NCBI GenBank assembly: GCA_016840825.1
Contig: JAEORN010000106.1
Location: forward strand, 1-64,000
DNA from: Candidatus Thorarchaeota archaeon
GTDB lineage: Archaea > Asgardarchaeota > Thorarchaeia > Thorarchaeales > Thorarchaeaceae
Direction of reading: 5' to 3'
Length of the DNA: 64,000 nt
The stretch's first letter is position 1. Every line of letters starts with the position of its first letter. Shown here piece after piece: positions 8,309-17,318 of this stretch. The translations under genes and the position numbers were made by a program. The notes below the pieces were generated by a model. The model saw only the letters and a list, made by a program, of their open reading frames with translations, had not been told where the DNA came from and did no database searches.

Positions 8309-9889
8309 CTAGTTAGAGATTACCTCTGATGCAGTATTCTCCCTGTACGCCCATCCAAAGATCAAGATAGCGAAGACTGTCAGGATGACCATATCATAGG
8401 GCATCGGGATTAGACCGAGAGGTGAGATAGGCAGGAAGTTCTCATAGATGAAATTCACATCACCTACGTAGGACATGATCATGATCACCACTAGGTAGAC
8501 CAGAATCCAAAGATTCCTCCTAAACTCGAATTTCTTTCCCTTTACAGTGAAGTAAAGAGGATATCCAATCAACATTAGAAGCCCTCCTACAATCGTCCAA
8601 GGCCAAGATGCCCAGTACACTAGAAGTGTTGCCATAATGAATCCCAGACCTGTTACAATTACAGGAAATGGTAGAGCGAATGGACGCTTTACATCAGGTT
8701 TAGTCTTTCTCAAGATTGGTACAGATAGTGCTGCTGCAGCATATGGCACAAGTGCAGTAATCGATGCAATCAATGCAACTGCTGGGAAGTTCGGAATCAT
8801 CACCTGTACTATTGTTGTAAGTATCGAGGCGAACAATAGCGAGTAGAAGGGTGTTCCGTACTTGTGATGCACCTTGTCCATTGGTCCCCAGAAGAGATGA
8901 TCTTTTGACATTGCAAAAGGTATTCTTCCCTGTAGCAATACCCAGTCACCTCCAGAACCTGCAGTAGATATTAGTGCACCAATTGTGGCGACTGCGGCTA
9001 GGATTGGCAGACTTGCTGCTTGTGCAACATCTGATAGTGGTGAACCTAGATCTCCGATGCTACCCCAATCTCCTGGGGTAATACCTAATCCGGCCCAATC
9101 AATCATTCCAACAAATGCCATAGCGATTAGAACATAGACAGCAATTACGATTCCCATTGTAAGAAGCATTGCTTTTGGAATGGTCTTTTGTGGATTCTCA
9201 ATCTCTTCACTAGGAACTACAACCGATTCGAATCCGGTGAATGACCAGAATTCAAATGCCATAGCTAGTGTGACTCCAGTAAACCCGAATGGCAATAGTG
9301 GGATGAAGTTCACACCATTGAAAAGTGAAAGTCCTACAGCTGCGAAGATCAAGAGCGGAATGATTTTCCCTACTGTGGTCAACAGGCTATATAGCCCTCC
9401 CCACTTCACTCCGACGATATTGATAACCGTGAATATCCACAGAGCTATTACAGCAATCAGTATTCCAACTGGCGTCAAGGTAGCACCTACCGCTAATCCT
9501 GGCACATAGAATCCAAGATAGGTTACGAATATGTCGATAATTGCTGCGGTTCCTACAAATGAATATAGGAAATATCCCCATCCCATGATGAATCCACCTG
9601 TATCACCAAGCGCAAGCTTTGGCAATGAGTATGGTCCACCACTCAGTGGAAATGCTGACCCTAATTCCGCGTATGATAGTGCGAGCAGTGTTGTTACGAT
9701 TCCGGTCAGAACTATCGCGAGGACAAGTGCTGGTCCGGCAACGGATCCCATTACAGCTGGCATAGCAAACATGCCTGACCCAATTATACTTCCGACTCCA
9801 AGTGCAACAAGAGTTGTTAGATTAAGATCTTTCTTTAATTCTCCCTGTTTACTCTCCTTTCCCTCGGCAGCCGAGTTTGTTGTTTCCAA
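8309..9889 (-). CDS. APC-family amino acid permease, probable arginine/ornithine transporter
   Basis: 526-residue integral membrane protein with about 12-14 hydrophobic helices. The N-terminus carries the APC glycine motif GVGSIIGSGMFAMP in helix 1, followed by SYAELGSAFPLSGGPY after helix 2; FWSFTGFESVVVPSEEIENP marks helix 6 and its loop. The start is TTG 9889 with GGAGG exactly 7 bases upstream, just after the proton-ATPase stop. Its place between the proton pump and the arginine deiminase genes suggests arginine uptake or arginine/ornithine exchange, the role of ArcD in bacteria; that substrate is inferred. Confidence 0.85.
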   Translation of the reverse strand: METTNSAAEGKESKQGELKKDLNLTTLVALGVGSIIGSGMFAMPAVMGSVAGPALVLAIVLTGIVTTLLALSYAELGSAFPLSGGPYSLPKLALGDTGGFIMGWGYFLYSFVGTAAIIDIFVTYLGFYVPGLAVGATLTPVGILIAVIALWIFTVINIVGVKWGGLYSLLTTVGKIIPLLIFAAVGLSLFNGVNFIPLLPFGFTGVTLAMAFEFWSFTGFESVVVPSEEIENPQKTIPKAMLLTMGIVIAVYVLIAMAFVGMIDWAGLGITPGDWGSIGDLGSPLSDVAQAASLPILAAVATIGALISTAGSGGDWVLLQGRIPFAMSKDHLFWGPMDKVHHKYGTPFYSLLFASILTTIVQVMIPNFPAVALIASITALVPYAAAALSVPILRKTKPDVKRPFALPFPVIVTGLGFIMATLLVYWASWPWTIVGGLLMLIGYPLYFTVKGKKFEFRRNLWILVYLVVIMIMSYVGDVNFIYENFLPISPLGLIPMPYDMVILTVFAILIFGWAYRENTASEVISN

Positions 9890-9891
9890 AT

Positions 9892-12363
9892 TTATTCCTC
9901 CAAATTATTTTCTTCAAATAACTCAAGACCCCCATGCCTGTAGAAGAGGGTCTTCAGCAGATCAGTTACTAAGAACAACACTATCGCATATCCCCACACG
10001 AATAAGGCTAGGCCCCATCCCATTGCGGGAAGTAGGAATCCATATACCGTGATTAGTGTTGCAATTAGTTGTGTACCGATGATCGCGATGATCACTGGCA
10101 TCGCGGGCTTAACTGACCAAAATGGTCCACGAGTTCGAGCAACCAGTAGCGTAAGATGTCCAGCTACGGATAGCTTCAGATAGATGAAGGATTGGAGTAT
10201 CTCCTTACTAAGATGAAACACTTGATCTCCAATCAAGAAAATTCCAAATGACGATACAACGCCTATGATACCAAGGAATGTAGCTACACCAAGCAGCATC
10301 TTTGCATTCCAGCGCTCTGGCTTATTCGAGTGTCGTGTATTATCATAAGCAATGGTCATTATTGGTAAGTCATTCAATAAGGCTAACAGGACAATCATGA
10401 CTGCAGTCACAGGATAGAACTGAAATATCATGATAGAAAGCGTGATGAACAAAAGCACTCGAATCGTTTCTGCGATTCTGTAAATTGCATAATTACTCAT
10501 TCTCTGGAATATCTGACGGCTTTGTTTGATCGCATCGACTATCACTGATAATCCGGGTTTCGTCAGTACTATATCTGCGGCTGACTTTGCAACATCTGTT
10601 GCACCAGCTACAGCAATTCCAACATCTGCTTTCTTTAATGCAGGCGCGTCATTTACACCATCACCGGTCATTCCGACAATGTGTCCCATTTCCTGCAAAG
10701 TGCAGACAATTCGATGCTTGTGTTCTGGATAGACCTCTGCGAAGCCATCGGCCTTTTCAGCAATTTCTGCTACTTCATCATCCTTAAGACTATTAAATGA
10801 AGCAGGAAGTACCAGGTTCGATCCTAATCCAACAGTCTTTGCCATCTCTTTTCCTATTGCTATATGATCGCCTGTTATCATTTTGACATTGATTCCCATT
10901 CTTTGAGCTCTCTTGATTGTCTGGGCTGAATCATCTCGTGCAGGATCGAATAAGGACAAGAGACCAAGGAATCTCCATTTTCCATCACTTCCTGTCTTTG
11001 CCACACCAAGAGATCGCAAGCCTCTGGTTGCGAATTCATCGACATCTTTCTCAATAGTTTGGCGAAAATTCTCTGAGTCATCAACTAGATCGGCTATGAC
11101 CTGTGGTGCTCCCTTTGACACCTTAAATGCATCACCAGATTGAGAAGTGACCGAAGCTTCGGTTCTCTTTGAAACTGGATCAAATGGTTTGAAGTCTGTT
11201 ATAATCCAATGATCAATTTCACTCGTTTGCACTAGCTGCTTGGCTCTCTGAATAATCGCATCATCAATTGGATCTTTATTTTCTTCCCGGGAAGAAAGAA
11301 GCCCATTTAGTAGGACTTCTGCATCATCACTAGCGTCATAGAGGATGATATCACCCACAGTGAGTTTGTTTTCAGTGATGGTTCCTGTCTTGTCAGAACA
11401 AAGAATATCCACACCAGCCATCTCTTCGATGGATGAGAGCTTGCTGACGATCGCTTCTTTCTTTGCCAGCGCTAATGCACCGACTGCCATCGTCACAGAT
11501 AGGACAGCTGGTAAAGCTACTGGAATCGCTGCAACAATAAGGACAAGCACAAAGGTTATGGTTTCAATGACTCCGTCGCCTCTAAGAAATCCATTAACGA
11601 GAACCATGGCTGCAAGAATGGCAGCAAGAACTATGAGATAGTCTCCAATTCGAATAATGATTTTCTCAAAATGACTCTGATTGTGAACCTCTTCAACCAG
11701 CCTTGCTGTTTGTCCGAAATATGTGTTCATACCGGTGTTAAGAACGAGAGCTTTCATCTCTCCCATCTTAATGCCTGAACCCTGAAACGCAATATCATTA
11801 ATGCCCTTGTCAACAGGCAACGATTCACCAGTCAGCGCTGATTGATCAACTGAAAGATATTCACCGTCTATCAGCTTTAGGTCCGCAGGCACTGTATCTC
11901 CTGGACGTACACGTACTATATCTCCTGGTACGAGTTCTATCGCGTCAACCTGCGTCCACTTTCCGTTCCTAAAGACTCGCGCAGATGGAGCAAGTCTATT
12001 CTTAAGCTTCTCAATCGCATCCCCTGCTTTGCTCTCTTGCCAGAATCCTACTATTGCATTCATGGCAAGCATCAAACTAATGATTGCCACATCTTCCCAA
12101 TGAGATACAACTATGGATAGGACTATGGCAAGTTCAATCATGAAAGGTATAGGTCCCCAGAAATAGCGAAGGAATTTGACGAGTGGATGTTCCTTCTTCT
12201 CTGAAATCGCATTAAGACCAAATCGCTCTCTTCTAGCTTCGACTTCTTGATTGGAAAGTCCCTTTGGATTTGAAGCAAGACGTTGGTATAGCTCATCAAT
12301 GCTTACGGTTTCTGAATCCCGCGTTGAAGTAAGGTTGATATCCACGCTTGTCACTATTATCAT
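9892..12363 (-). CDS. P-type (P3A) proton-translocating ATPase
   Basis: 823-residue plasma-membrane cation pump. Features: cation-ATPase N-terminal region (residues 20-90), actuator domain with LTGES near 178 in the setting PGDTVPADLKLIDG, membrane helix 4 with AAIPVALPAVLSV, phosphorylation motif CSDKTGTITENKL with the acceptor Asp at about 324, nucleotide domain with KGAP, and the hinge MTGDGVNDAPALKKADVG. The PVALPAVL helix and the lack of Cys/His metal motifs or long regulatory tails match P3A H+-ATPases of plants, fungi and some archaea. It heads the operon that carries the arginine deiminase pathway, so ATP made from arginine could drive proton export. Ion specificity is inferred. Confidence 0.92.
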   Translation of the reverse strand: MIIVTSVDINLTSTRDSETVSIDELYQRLASNPKGLSNQEVEARRERFGLNAISEKKEHPLVKFLRYFWGPIPFMIELAIVLSIVVSHWEDVAIISLMLAMNAIVGFWQESKAGDAIEKLKNRLAPSARVFRNGKWTQVDAIELVPGDIVRVRPGDTVPADLKLIDGEYLSVDQSALTGESLPVDKGINDIAFQGSGIKMGEMKALVLNTGMNTYFGQTARLVEEVHNQSHFEKIIIRIGDYLIVLAAILAAMVLVNGFLRGDGVIETITFVLVLIVAAIPVALPAVLSVTMAVGALALAKKEAIVSKLSSIEEMAGVDILCSDKTGTITENKLTVGDIILYDASDDAEVLLNGLLSSREENKDPIDDAIIQRAKQLVQTSEIDHWIITDFKPFDPVSKRTEASVTSQSGDAFKVSKGAPQVIADLVDDSENFRQTIEKDVDEFATRGLRSLGVAKTGSDGKWRFLGLLSLFDPARDDSAQTIKRAQRMGINVKMITGDHIAIGKEMAKTVGLGSNLVLPASFNSLKDDEVAEIAEKADGFAEVYPEHKHRIVCTLQEMGHIVGMTGDGVNDAPALKKADVGIAVAGATDVAKSAADIVLTKPGLSVIVDAIKQSRQIFQRMSNYAIYRIAETIRVLLFITLSIMIFQFYPVTAVMIVLLALLNDLPIMTIAYDNTRHSNKPERWNAKMLLGVATFLGIIGVVSSFGIFLIGDQVFHLSKEILQSFIYLKLSVAGHLTLLVARTRGPFWSVKPAMPVIIAIIGTQLIATLITVYGFLLPAMGWGLALFVWGYAIVLFLVTDLLKTLFYRHGGLELFEENNLEE

Positions 12364-12398
12364 CTTCCTATATTGCTTGAAAGGAACTAGAAGGGAGT

Positions 12399-12406
12399 TT
12401 TATTAA
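12399..12406. promoter_or_regulatory. TATA-like core shared by the divergent operon and regulator
   Basis: TTTATTAA lies between the divergent proton ATPase and regulator genes. Read on either strand it is AT-rich and suitably spaced: about 25 bases to a plus-strand start near 12430 and about 25 bases to a minus-strand start near 12376. Low information by itself. Confidence 0.35.
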
Positions 12407-12415
12407 GCGAAAGTA

Positions 12416-12437
12416 ACTGTAGCTTCCCAGCTACAGT
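12416..12437. promoter_or_regulatory. Perfect inverted repeat, candidate TrmB-family operator
   Basis: ACTGTAGCT-TCCC-AGCTACAGT: nine-base perfect arms with a four-base spacer in the 99-base gap between the proton ATPase and the divergent regulator. It would cover the predicted transcript start of the regulator and lie just upstream of the TATA-like core of the operon, fitting auto-repression and operon control. The repeat is seen; binding by the neighbouring regulator is inferred. Confidence 0.65.
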
Positions 12438-12462
12438 AGAGAGGATATTGCGAGGTTTCACC

Positions 12463-13851
12463 ATGCCTGATAGATTTGGTATCAATGTCGATGTTCTGGT
12501 AGACTTGGGATTGACTCAGAATCAAGCAAAGATTTACCTGTCAGCTGCAAAGATCGGTCCTACAACAATCTCTGATATTGCAGAGCACTCCGGTGTCAGG
12601 AGAGAAGAAATCTACCGTCTACTCCCCGATCTTGAGAAAATTGGCCTTATTGAGAGACTCATGGGAAAGCCTATGCGCATTCGAACACCAGATGTGAAAG
12701 CAGCAATGTCAACTCTCATACGACATGAACGCGCAAAAGCGAGGGAACGAATTTCCGATTTCGTGGATAAAACTGTAGAGATTGAAGAGTACCTTTCAAA
12801 GACAGGATTGGATGTTAGTACGGATTCCGAGAAAGATGGTGATTTTGCACTCCTTGAGGAACCTGACTCCGTGAGAACACGATTGCACGAAATGATCAAG
12901 GGTGCTCAAGAGCGAATTGATGTTATTTACTCCCGACATAACCTGGTTTGGTTTCTTTCTACTCAAAGCCAACTCTTAGTTGATGCCATATCTAAAGGAT
13001 TGAAGATCCGTCTTCTATCCAATCCAACATCTGGCAAGGATAGGATTCCCAAGATTATCAACCGGCGATTCTCAGACACATCTCAAATTGAATTGAAGTA
13101 TATGACAGGTATTTTTGCTAATTATGTCAGTGTTGACAAAAAATCTGCAATGGTCGTGACTTCCACCCCCAATCAACCACACGCTCATAATCTATACACA
13201 ACAAATCAGAATCTCGTATTGCTGGTCCAACGCATGTTTGAAGAAAGTTGGAGTCGTTCCTCTCACTGGAAGACTGTAGAGGGAATCTCAATATCTGAAA
13301 GCTTTGAGGGTTCTCCTGAGAGAGTTGAGGTGTCACAAAGTATTCTCTTTACATACACACATGAAAACCGCAAGCAAAGTGTCATTTCGAATTTTGTCAA
13401 TCAAAGTCTTACAAGAGGTGACTTTGTCTTGTATGTCTGTTCTGAATTACAGCTTGAAGGAGTCAAGTCTTTTCTGACCAAAGGCGGAATTAACGTTTCA
13501 GAAAGAGAACATGATGGCACTCTACGCATTATCACTGCTGACGAATTCCTGACAAAAGGGAACAAGTTCTCTATAGAGAAGGCGATAGACACTTGGGATG
13601 AGATATACTTTCTTGCACATGAGAATGATAAAGGTACGACCTCGGTTTTTGATATGCAGCACTTCTTTGACAACAAGTTGACTGATACAATTCTCGATTT
13701 CGAAAGAGAACTCCATAAAATGCTAGATTCTAGGATGCGGGTAATTTGCGTCTACAGAAACCAGTCCCTACTTGAAATGGATGACCCAATAGGTTTCTAT
13801 AGCAAAATAGTGGTCCATCACGATAAGATATTCTCTGAGGAACGAGAATAG
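12463..13851 (+). CDS. TrmB-family transcriptional regulator with MEDS-like sensory domain
   Basis: About 462 residues. The N-terminal winged helix (LVDLGLTQNQAKIYLSAA, then ISDIAEHSGVRREEIYRLL) is typical of TrmB regulators, followed by a helical dimerisation stretch and a TrmB-type middle domain (about residues 130-280: RTRLHEMIKGAQERIDVIY, SKGLKIRLLSNP). The C-terminal 180 residues resemble the MEDS (methanogen/methylotroph DcmR sensory) domain: FTYTHENRKQSVISNF, GDFVLYVCSE, GTLRIITADEF and a final RVICVYRNQSL...HH. ATG 12463 has GAGG 7 bases upstream; a TTG at 12448 is the alternative. Its position suggests control of the divergent arginine/proton-pump operon. The ligand is unknown. Confidence 0.85.
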   Translation: MPDRFGINVDVLVDLGLTQNQAKIYLSAAKIGPTTISDIAEHSGVRREEIYRLLPDLEKIGLIERLMGKPMRIRTPDVKAAMSTLIRHERAKARERISDFVDKTVEIEEYLSKTGLDVSTDSEKDGDFALLEEPDSVRTRLHEMIKGAQERIDVIYSRHNLVWFLSTQSQLLVDAISKGLKIRLLSNPTSGKDRIPKIINRRFSDTSQIELKYMTGIFANYVSVDKKSAMVVTSTPNQPHAHNLYTTNQNLVLLVQRMFEESWSRSSHWKTVEGISISESFEGSPERVEVSQSILFTYTHENRKQSVISNFVNQSLTRGDFVLYVCSELQLEGVKSFLTKGGINVSEREHDGTLRIITADEFLTKGNKFSIEKAIDTWDEIYFLAHENDKGTTSVFDMQHFFDNKLTDTILDFERELHKMLDSRMRVICVYRNQSLLEMDDPIGFYSKIVVHHDKIFSEERE

Positions 13852-13858
13852 ACCCCTG

Positions 13859-14488
13859 TCAACCTATCAGAATCATTACGATGGAACGTACTATCAGCAC
13901 ATAGACTAGATGAATCACAATGATGAGGAGTGTTGAAAGGATAAATCTCATGGCCATACTGGAGTCCTCTCCCTTCATCATAAAAAATTGGAAGAAGAGC
14001 ACGAAGAGAAATGCTGCACCCGCCCATCCAAATGGCACAATTGCTGGCATCTCGTAGAATACTTGTATCGCCTCTGCAGGCCATATCCACCATTGAGTCT
14101 GAGTTGCACCAGCTGGAGTTTCTACTACTATTGATAATGTCCCAGCTATAATTGCTGTAATAAGAGGAATGCCCCAACTTGTATCGGTCAGCCTTGGGAT
14201 GAATGCTTCAGCTATCTTCTCTGCAAAGCATAGAGACGCATAGAAAGATGCGCTCCAACCAAATCCCATCATCACTGGTGCCGCGCCAATGTATAATGGA
14301 TGATCAGGATACGTATACATGTTCGGAATCAAGGCGACAATATTCTCTCTTACTATTCCAAATATAAAACCTCCAGCGAAGAATGCTATGGTTGACCATC
14401 TCCCGCGATATTCCCAGCAATGTATGATACATGGAATGCAGCCTAGCATCACAGCAAGGGTAACTATCTCACTGAACAGTTTCCTCAC
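13859..14488 (-). CDS. Membrane protein resembling carotenoid-biosynthesis (DUF422/CruF-like) family
   Basis: 209 residues with six or seven hydrophobic helices. GFIFGIVRENIVALIPNMY followed by Y-x-D-x-P, then GAAPVMMGFGW, and later VETPAGATQTQWWIWP and MPAIVPFGWAG resemble the repeated E..., W-x-W and P-x-x-x-x-GW pattern of DUF422 carotenoid hydratase-like proteins. No phytoene synthase or desaturase is nearby, so the assignment is tentative. It overlaps the preceding 70-residue gene by 20 bases and ends convergently seven bases from the regulator gene. Confidence 0.55.
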   Translation of the reverse strand: MRKLFSEIVTLAVMLGCIPCIIHCWEYRGRWSTIAFFAGGFIFGIVRENIVALIPNMYTYPDHPLYIGAAPVMMGFGWSASFYASLCFAEKIAEAFIPRLTDTSWGIPLITAIIAGTLSIVVETPAGATQTQWWIWPAEAIQVFYEMPAIVPFGWAGAAFLFVLFFQFFMMKGEDSSMAMRFILSTLLIIVIHLVYVLIVRSIVMILIG

Positions 14489-14681
14489 CTCGTGTTCTTA
14501 CGACTGCGAATAACCAGACTACAATCACACCAAGAATGGGGATGAATGAAATCATTCTCCCAAAATCTCCGATAATGACGATATTCGTAATTGCCATTGA
14601 TATCAAAACAATAAGAATTGCTGTGAGAGGAAGAGCATCCTTCAATACATCCATTGTGTGCATCACCATCCCATATATCAT
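14469..14681 (-). CDS. Small two-helix membrane protein
   Basis: 70-residue peptide with two strongly hydrophobic segments (residues about 17-38 and 43-62) and a charged tail RTRGEETVQ. No recognised family. It lies between two membrane protein genes on the same strand, 12 bases after one and overlapping the next by 20 bases, which supports translation as part of the operon. Several in-frame ATG codons (14681, 14669, 14663) could start it. Confidence 0.5.
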   Translation of the reverse strand: MIYGMVMHTMDVLKDALPLTAILIVLISMAITNIVIIGDFGRMISFIPILGVIVVWLFAVVRTRGEETVQ

Positions 14682-14693
14682 GACAAACGCAGT

Positions 14694-15686
14694 CTAAAGC
14701 CTTCTTGTCAACACGCGTATGAGTGCTATGAAGAATAATATTGGTCCTGCTATGACCATCCCAAGGTAGAGGAATATTCCTAGAATTCCAGCTATCGGTG
14801 AGAGAAACACCCAGATAATTGACATTGCAAATATAATAAGGAAACCAGTAATGATATGTGCGCTACTGAATCCTGTCATATCCCCGTATGTATCCGGCGC
14901 GATTTCCTTCTCTTTGCTAAAGTAGAACATTGCTATCACGAGTAAGTAAAACAAGACTGTAAGTGCAAGGGTCAGAGGAGGTGCTATTCTCTCAGGCAAA
15001 ATTACAATGAACAAGAATACGTAAAGAAACAGAGTATATGATATGACAATACCTAAGCCCCTTTTACCCAACCTGAGAGATTCCAAATTAAAGCCCTGTG
15101 GATGCCTATACATCGTTACTCCAAGAGATATGAAGAGAATTAGTCCGTTTGAGATGATGGAGATGAGAGTCGCGCCAAGATCATATGCAAACCTTGTAGG
15201 GATGAATATGGATGAGATGAGCACGATTGAAATCACTACGATTATTCGCTTCTTTGTGATTGCGAACTCATGCTGGTTCGAGCCGAGGATTTGGAATACA
15301 AACAGTGGGATGATGAACGAGAATATCGCGTGCCAGAACAAGGCGATAACCAAGAACTCTCCAATGGCAAATCCTAGGAATTGACCGAATTGCGGGTCCT
15401 GGTCCATATATCCCGCCCAGATGACCTTAGTCATCCAAGACTCATAGAGTCCATAGATTATTCCCAAGATATACAGGTGTGTCACTGTTGTCTTTCTATA
15501 CCTAAGAGCAATGTTCCATAGGATTAATCCGTGTCCCCAGTAGAGAGGCAGAACCACAAAGAGTCCCCATAAGTCCCACATCCATAAAGGTGATGAGCCT
15601 GAGAACACCTCCGCACAAATCACTGAAAGAATTCCAAAGAGGATGATGGGCGATAGATTTGAAGTTCTCGCTCTTTCTTCCTCCAT
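14694..15686 (-). CDS. Unknown multi-pass membrane protein
   Basis: About 330 residues with roughly ten transmembrane helices, no signal peptide and no motif I recognise. Aromatic-rich loops (SPLWMWDLWG, YGLYESWMTKVIWAGYM) lie between helices. It is the first gene of a three-gene membrane operon that ends with the DUF422-like protein, so a shared membrane or lipid role is plausible but not shown. I use ATG 15686; an in-frame GTG at 15698 is possible, and neither has a strong ribosome site. Confidence 0.6.
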   Translation of the reverse strand: MEEERARTSNLSPIILFGILSVICAEVFSGSSPLWMWDLWGLFVVLPLYWGHGLILWNIALRYRKTTVTHLYILGIIYGLYESWMTKVIWAGYMDQDPQFGQFLGFAIGEFLVIALFWHAIFSFIIPLFVFQILGSNQHEFAITKKRIIVVISIVLISSIFIPTRFAYDLGATLISIISNGLILFISLGVTMYRHPQGFNLESLRLGKRGLGIVISYTLFLYVFLFIVILPERIAPPLTLALTVLFYLLVIAMFYFSKEKEIAPDTYGDMTGFSSAHIITGFLIIFAMSIIWVFLSPIAGILGIFLYLGMVIAGPILFFIALIRVLTRRL

Positions 15687-15797
15687 TATGACAACCACTA
15701 TCTTTGAATGTTACTTCCCCTTTTGGCGTTTCGGTTATTTGAATACATCTCGAAGCCTTCTTATCCTCGATTGATTGAGGCATACTTAGTGGTCCTA

Positions 15798-17318
15798 ATG
15801 GTAGAGATGGTTGTAGCGATTGATGCTGGAACATCCGGAGTGCGTTCAATCTTCTTTGATACAGAAGGGAATGTTCTCTCCATGACCTATCGAGAATTCA
15901 ATAGCTCATATCCGAGTCCCTCATGGGTGGAACAGAATGCAAATCTATGGTGGGAAACAGCATGCGCATCTCTAAAACATTCTATCAAGTCTGACAATAT
16001 CCAAACGAAGGATATCATCGCTGTATGCATTACGAATCAAAGGGAAACTATTGTGCCTGTAGATATCCGGGGCAATCCACTACGACCCGCAATCGTATGG
16101 CAGGATAGAAGGACAACCAATCAATGTGAATGGATAGCTTCCGAAATCTCTCCTAAGACCATTTACTCGATAACTGGACTTACCATCGATCCATATTTCT
16201 CAGCTCCCAAGATTCTCTGGATGAAGCAAAATGAGCCTGAGATTTTCAAGAAGGCGCACATGTTCCTTCTTGTTCATGATTATCTGGTTTACAAGTTGAC
16301 TGGTGAATTTGTAACGGATTTTTCTAACGCAAGTCGTACCATGCTACTGGATCTAAAGAAATCTGTCTGGTCGAACAAATTGCTGGAGGAGTTTAAGATT
16401 CCTTCTGAAAAGCTGCCAAGACTTGTAGAGTCTGGCACACTTATTGGTGAGATTTCGAATGAAGCTGGCAAAGAAACAAAGCTACGGCCAGGAACTCCAG
16501 TGATAGCTGGTGGTGGTGATCAGCAATGTGCTGCATTAGGCGTTGGAGTTGTGAGAGAAGGTGCTATCAAAGCAACGACCGGTACTGGGACTTTCATACT
16601 TGCTTACTCTGGGAATCCTCGATTGGACCCTGAGCGTCGTGTGCTTTGTAGTAGACATGTGGTGCCAAACGCATACGTCGTTGAGGCGAGCATGTTCACA
16701 ACAGGATCTGCTCTTCGCTGGTTGAGAGATCATATTGCCACGGAGGAGCGCCATGTTGCAGGAGATAGGGGTATTGACCCCTATGAGGTCATCACTGAAG
16801 CAGCTGAGACTATACCTGCTGGATCTGAGGGTGTCATTCATCTTCCTCATTTTGTCGGTGCAGGTGCGCCACATTGGAATCCTCACGCTCGCGGTATATT
16901 TGCTGGTCTATCTCTGGGTCATACTCGTCGTCATCTCATGCGATCTGTTCTTGAGGGGGTGTCCTATGATATCCGCTCGAATCTGGAGGTCATGAAGAAA
17001 CTCGGTCTTCCTACTGAAGAAGTCAGAGTTACTGGCGGCGCAGCTCGGAGTGACATTTGGATGCAGATACAGGCTGATGTACTTGGGATTCCTATCATCC
17101 GTACGAATCTTGAAGAAGCTACTGCACTTGGAGCAGCGATTCTCGCATGCAAAGGTGTAGGAGTATTCAGTTCTGTGTCTAGGGCAGCGGATGAGATGGT
17201 CGCTCAAAAGGATGTGCTCTATCCTGATGTTGCTAATAGAGAGGTCTATGATGCTGGATTTGCTAAATTCACAGAACTCTATCGTGCAATCGCAGGTATC
17301 AAATGGGACTCTACTTAG
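15798..17318 (+). CDS. Glycerol kinase-like FGGY carbohydrate kinase
   Basis: About 506 residues, a full-length FGGY kinase. Several glycerol kinase substrate-site motifs are present: ITNQRETIVP (the Arg-Glu pair that holds glycerol), GLTIDPYFSAPKILWM, and GGGDQQCAALG (catalytic Asp and Gln). The phosphate motif is VVAIDAGTSGVRSIFFD and the second is TGGAARSDIWMQIQAD. ATG 15798 is chosen (15807 possible), because codons upstream of it lack similarity. It ends eight bases inside the convergent LarA-family gene. No glycerol-3-phosphate dehydrogenase is nearby, so glycerol is likely but unproven, and other polyols remain possible. Confidence 0.85.
   Translation: MVEMVVAIDAGTSGVRSIFFDTEGNVLSMTYREFNSSYPSPSWVEQNANLWWETACASLKHSIKSDNIQTKDIIAVCITNQRETIVPVDIRGNPLRPAIVWQDRRTTNQCEWIASEISPKTIYSITGLTIDPYFSAPKILWMKQNEPEIFKKAHMFLLVHDYLVYKLTGEFVTDFSNASRTMLLDLKKSVWSNKLLEEFKIPSEKLPRLVESGTLIGEISNEAGKETKLRPGTPVIAGGGDQQCAALGVGVVREGAIKATTGTGTFILAYSGNPRLDPERRVLCSRHVVPNAYVVEASMFTTGSALRWLRDHIATEERHVAGDRGIDPYEVITEAAETIPAGSEGVIHLPHFVGAGAPHWNPHARGIFAGLSLGHTRRHLMRSVLEGVSYDIRSNLEVMKKLGLPTEEVRVTGGAARSDIWMQIQADVLGIPIIRTNLEEATALGAAILACKGVGVFSSVSRAADEMVAQKDVLYPDVANREVYDAGFAKFTELYRAIAGIKWDST

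Noticed and set aside
13818..14177. 119-residue minus-strand frame across the DUF422-like gene
   Set aside because: It overlaps two better-supported genes, lacks a ribosome site and its translation has no family-like motif.
15708..15797. Longer N-terminus of the glycerol kinase-like gene
   Set aside because: The 30 codons before 15798 lack FGGY similarity and a ribosome site, and run into the divergent promoter region.
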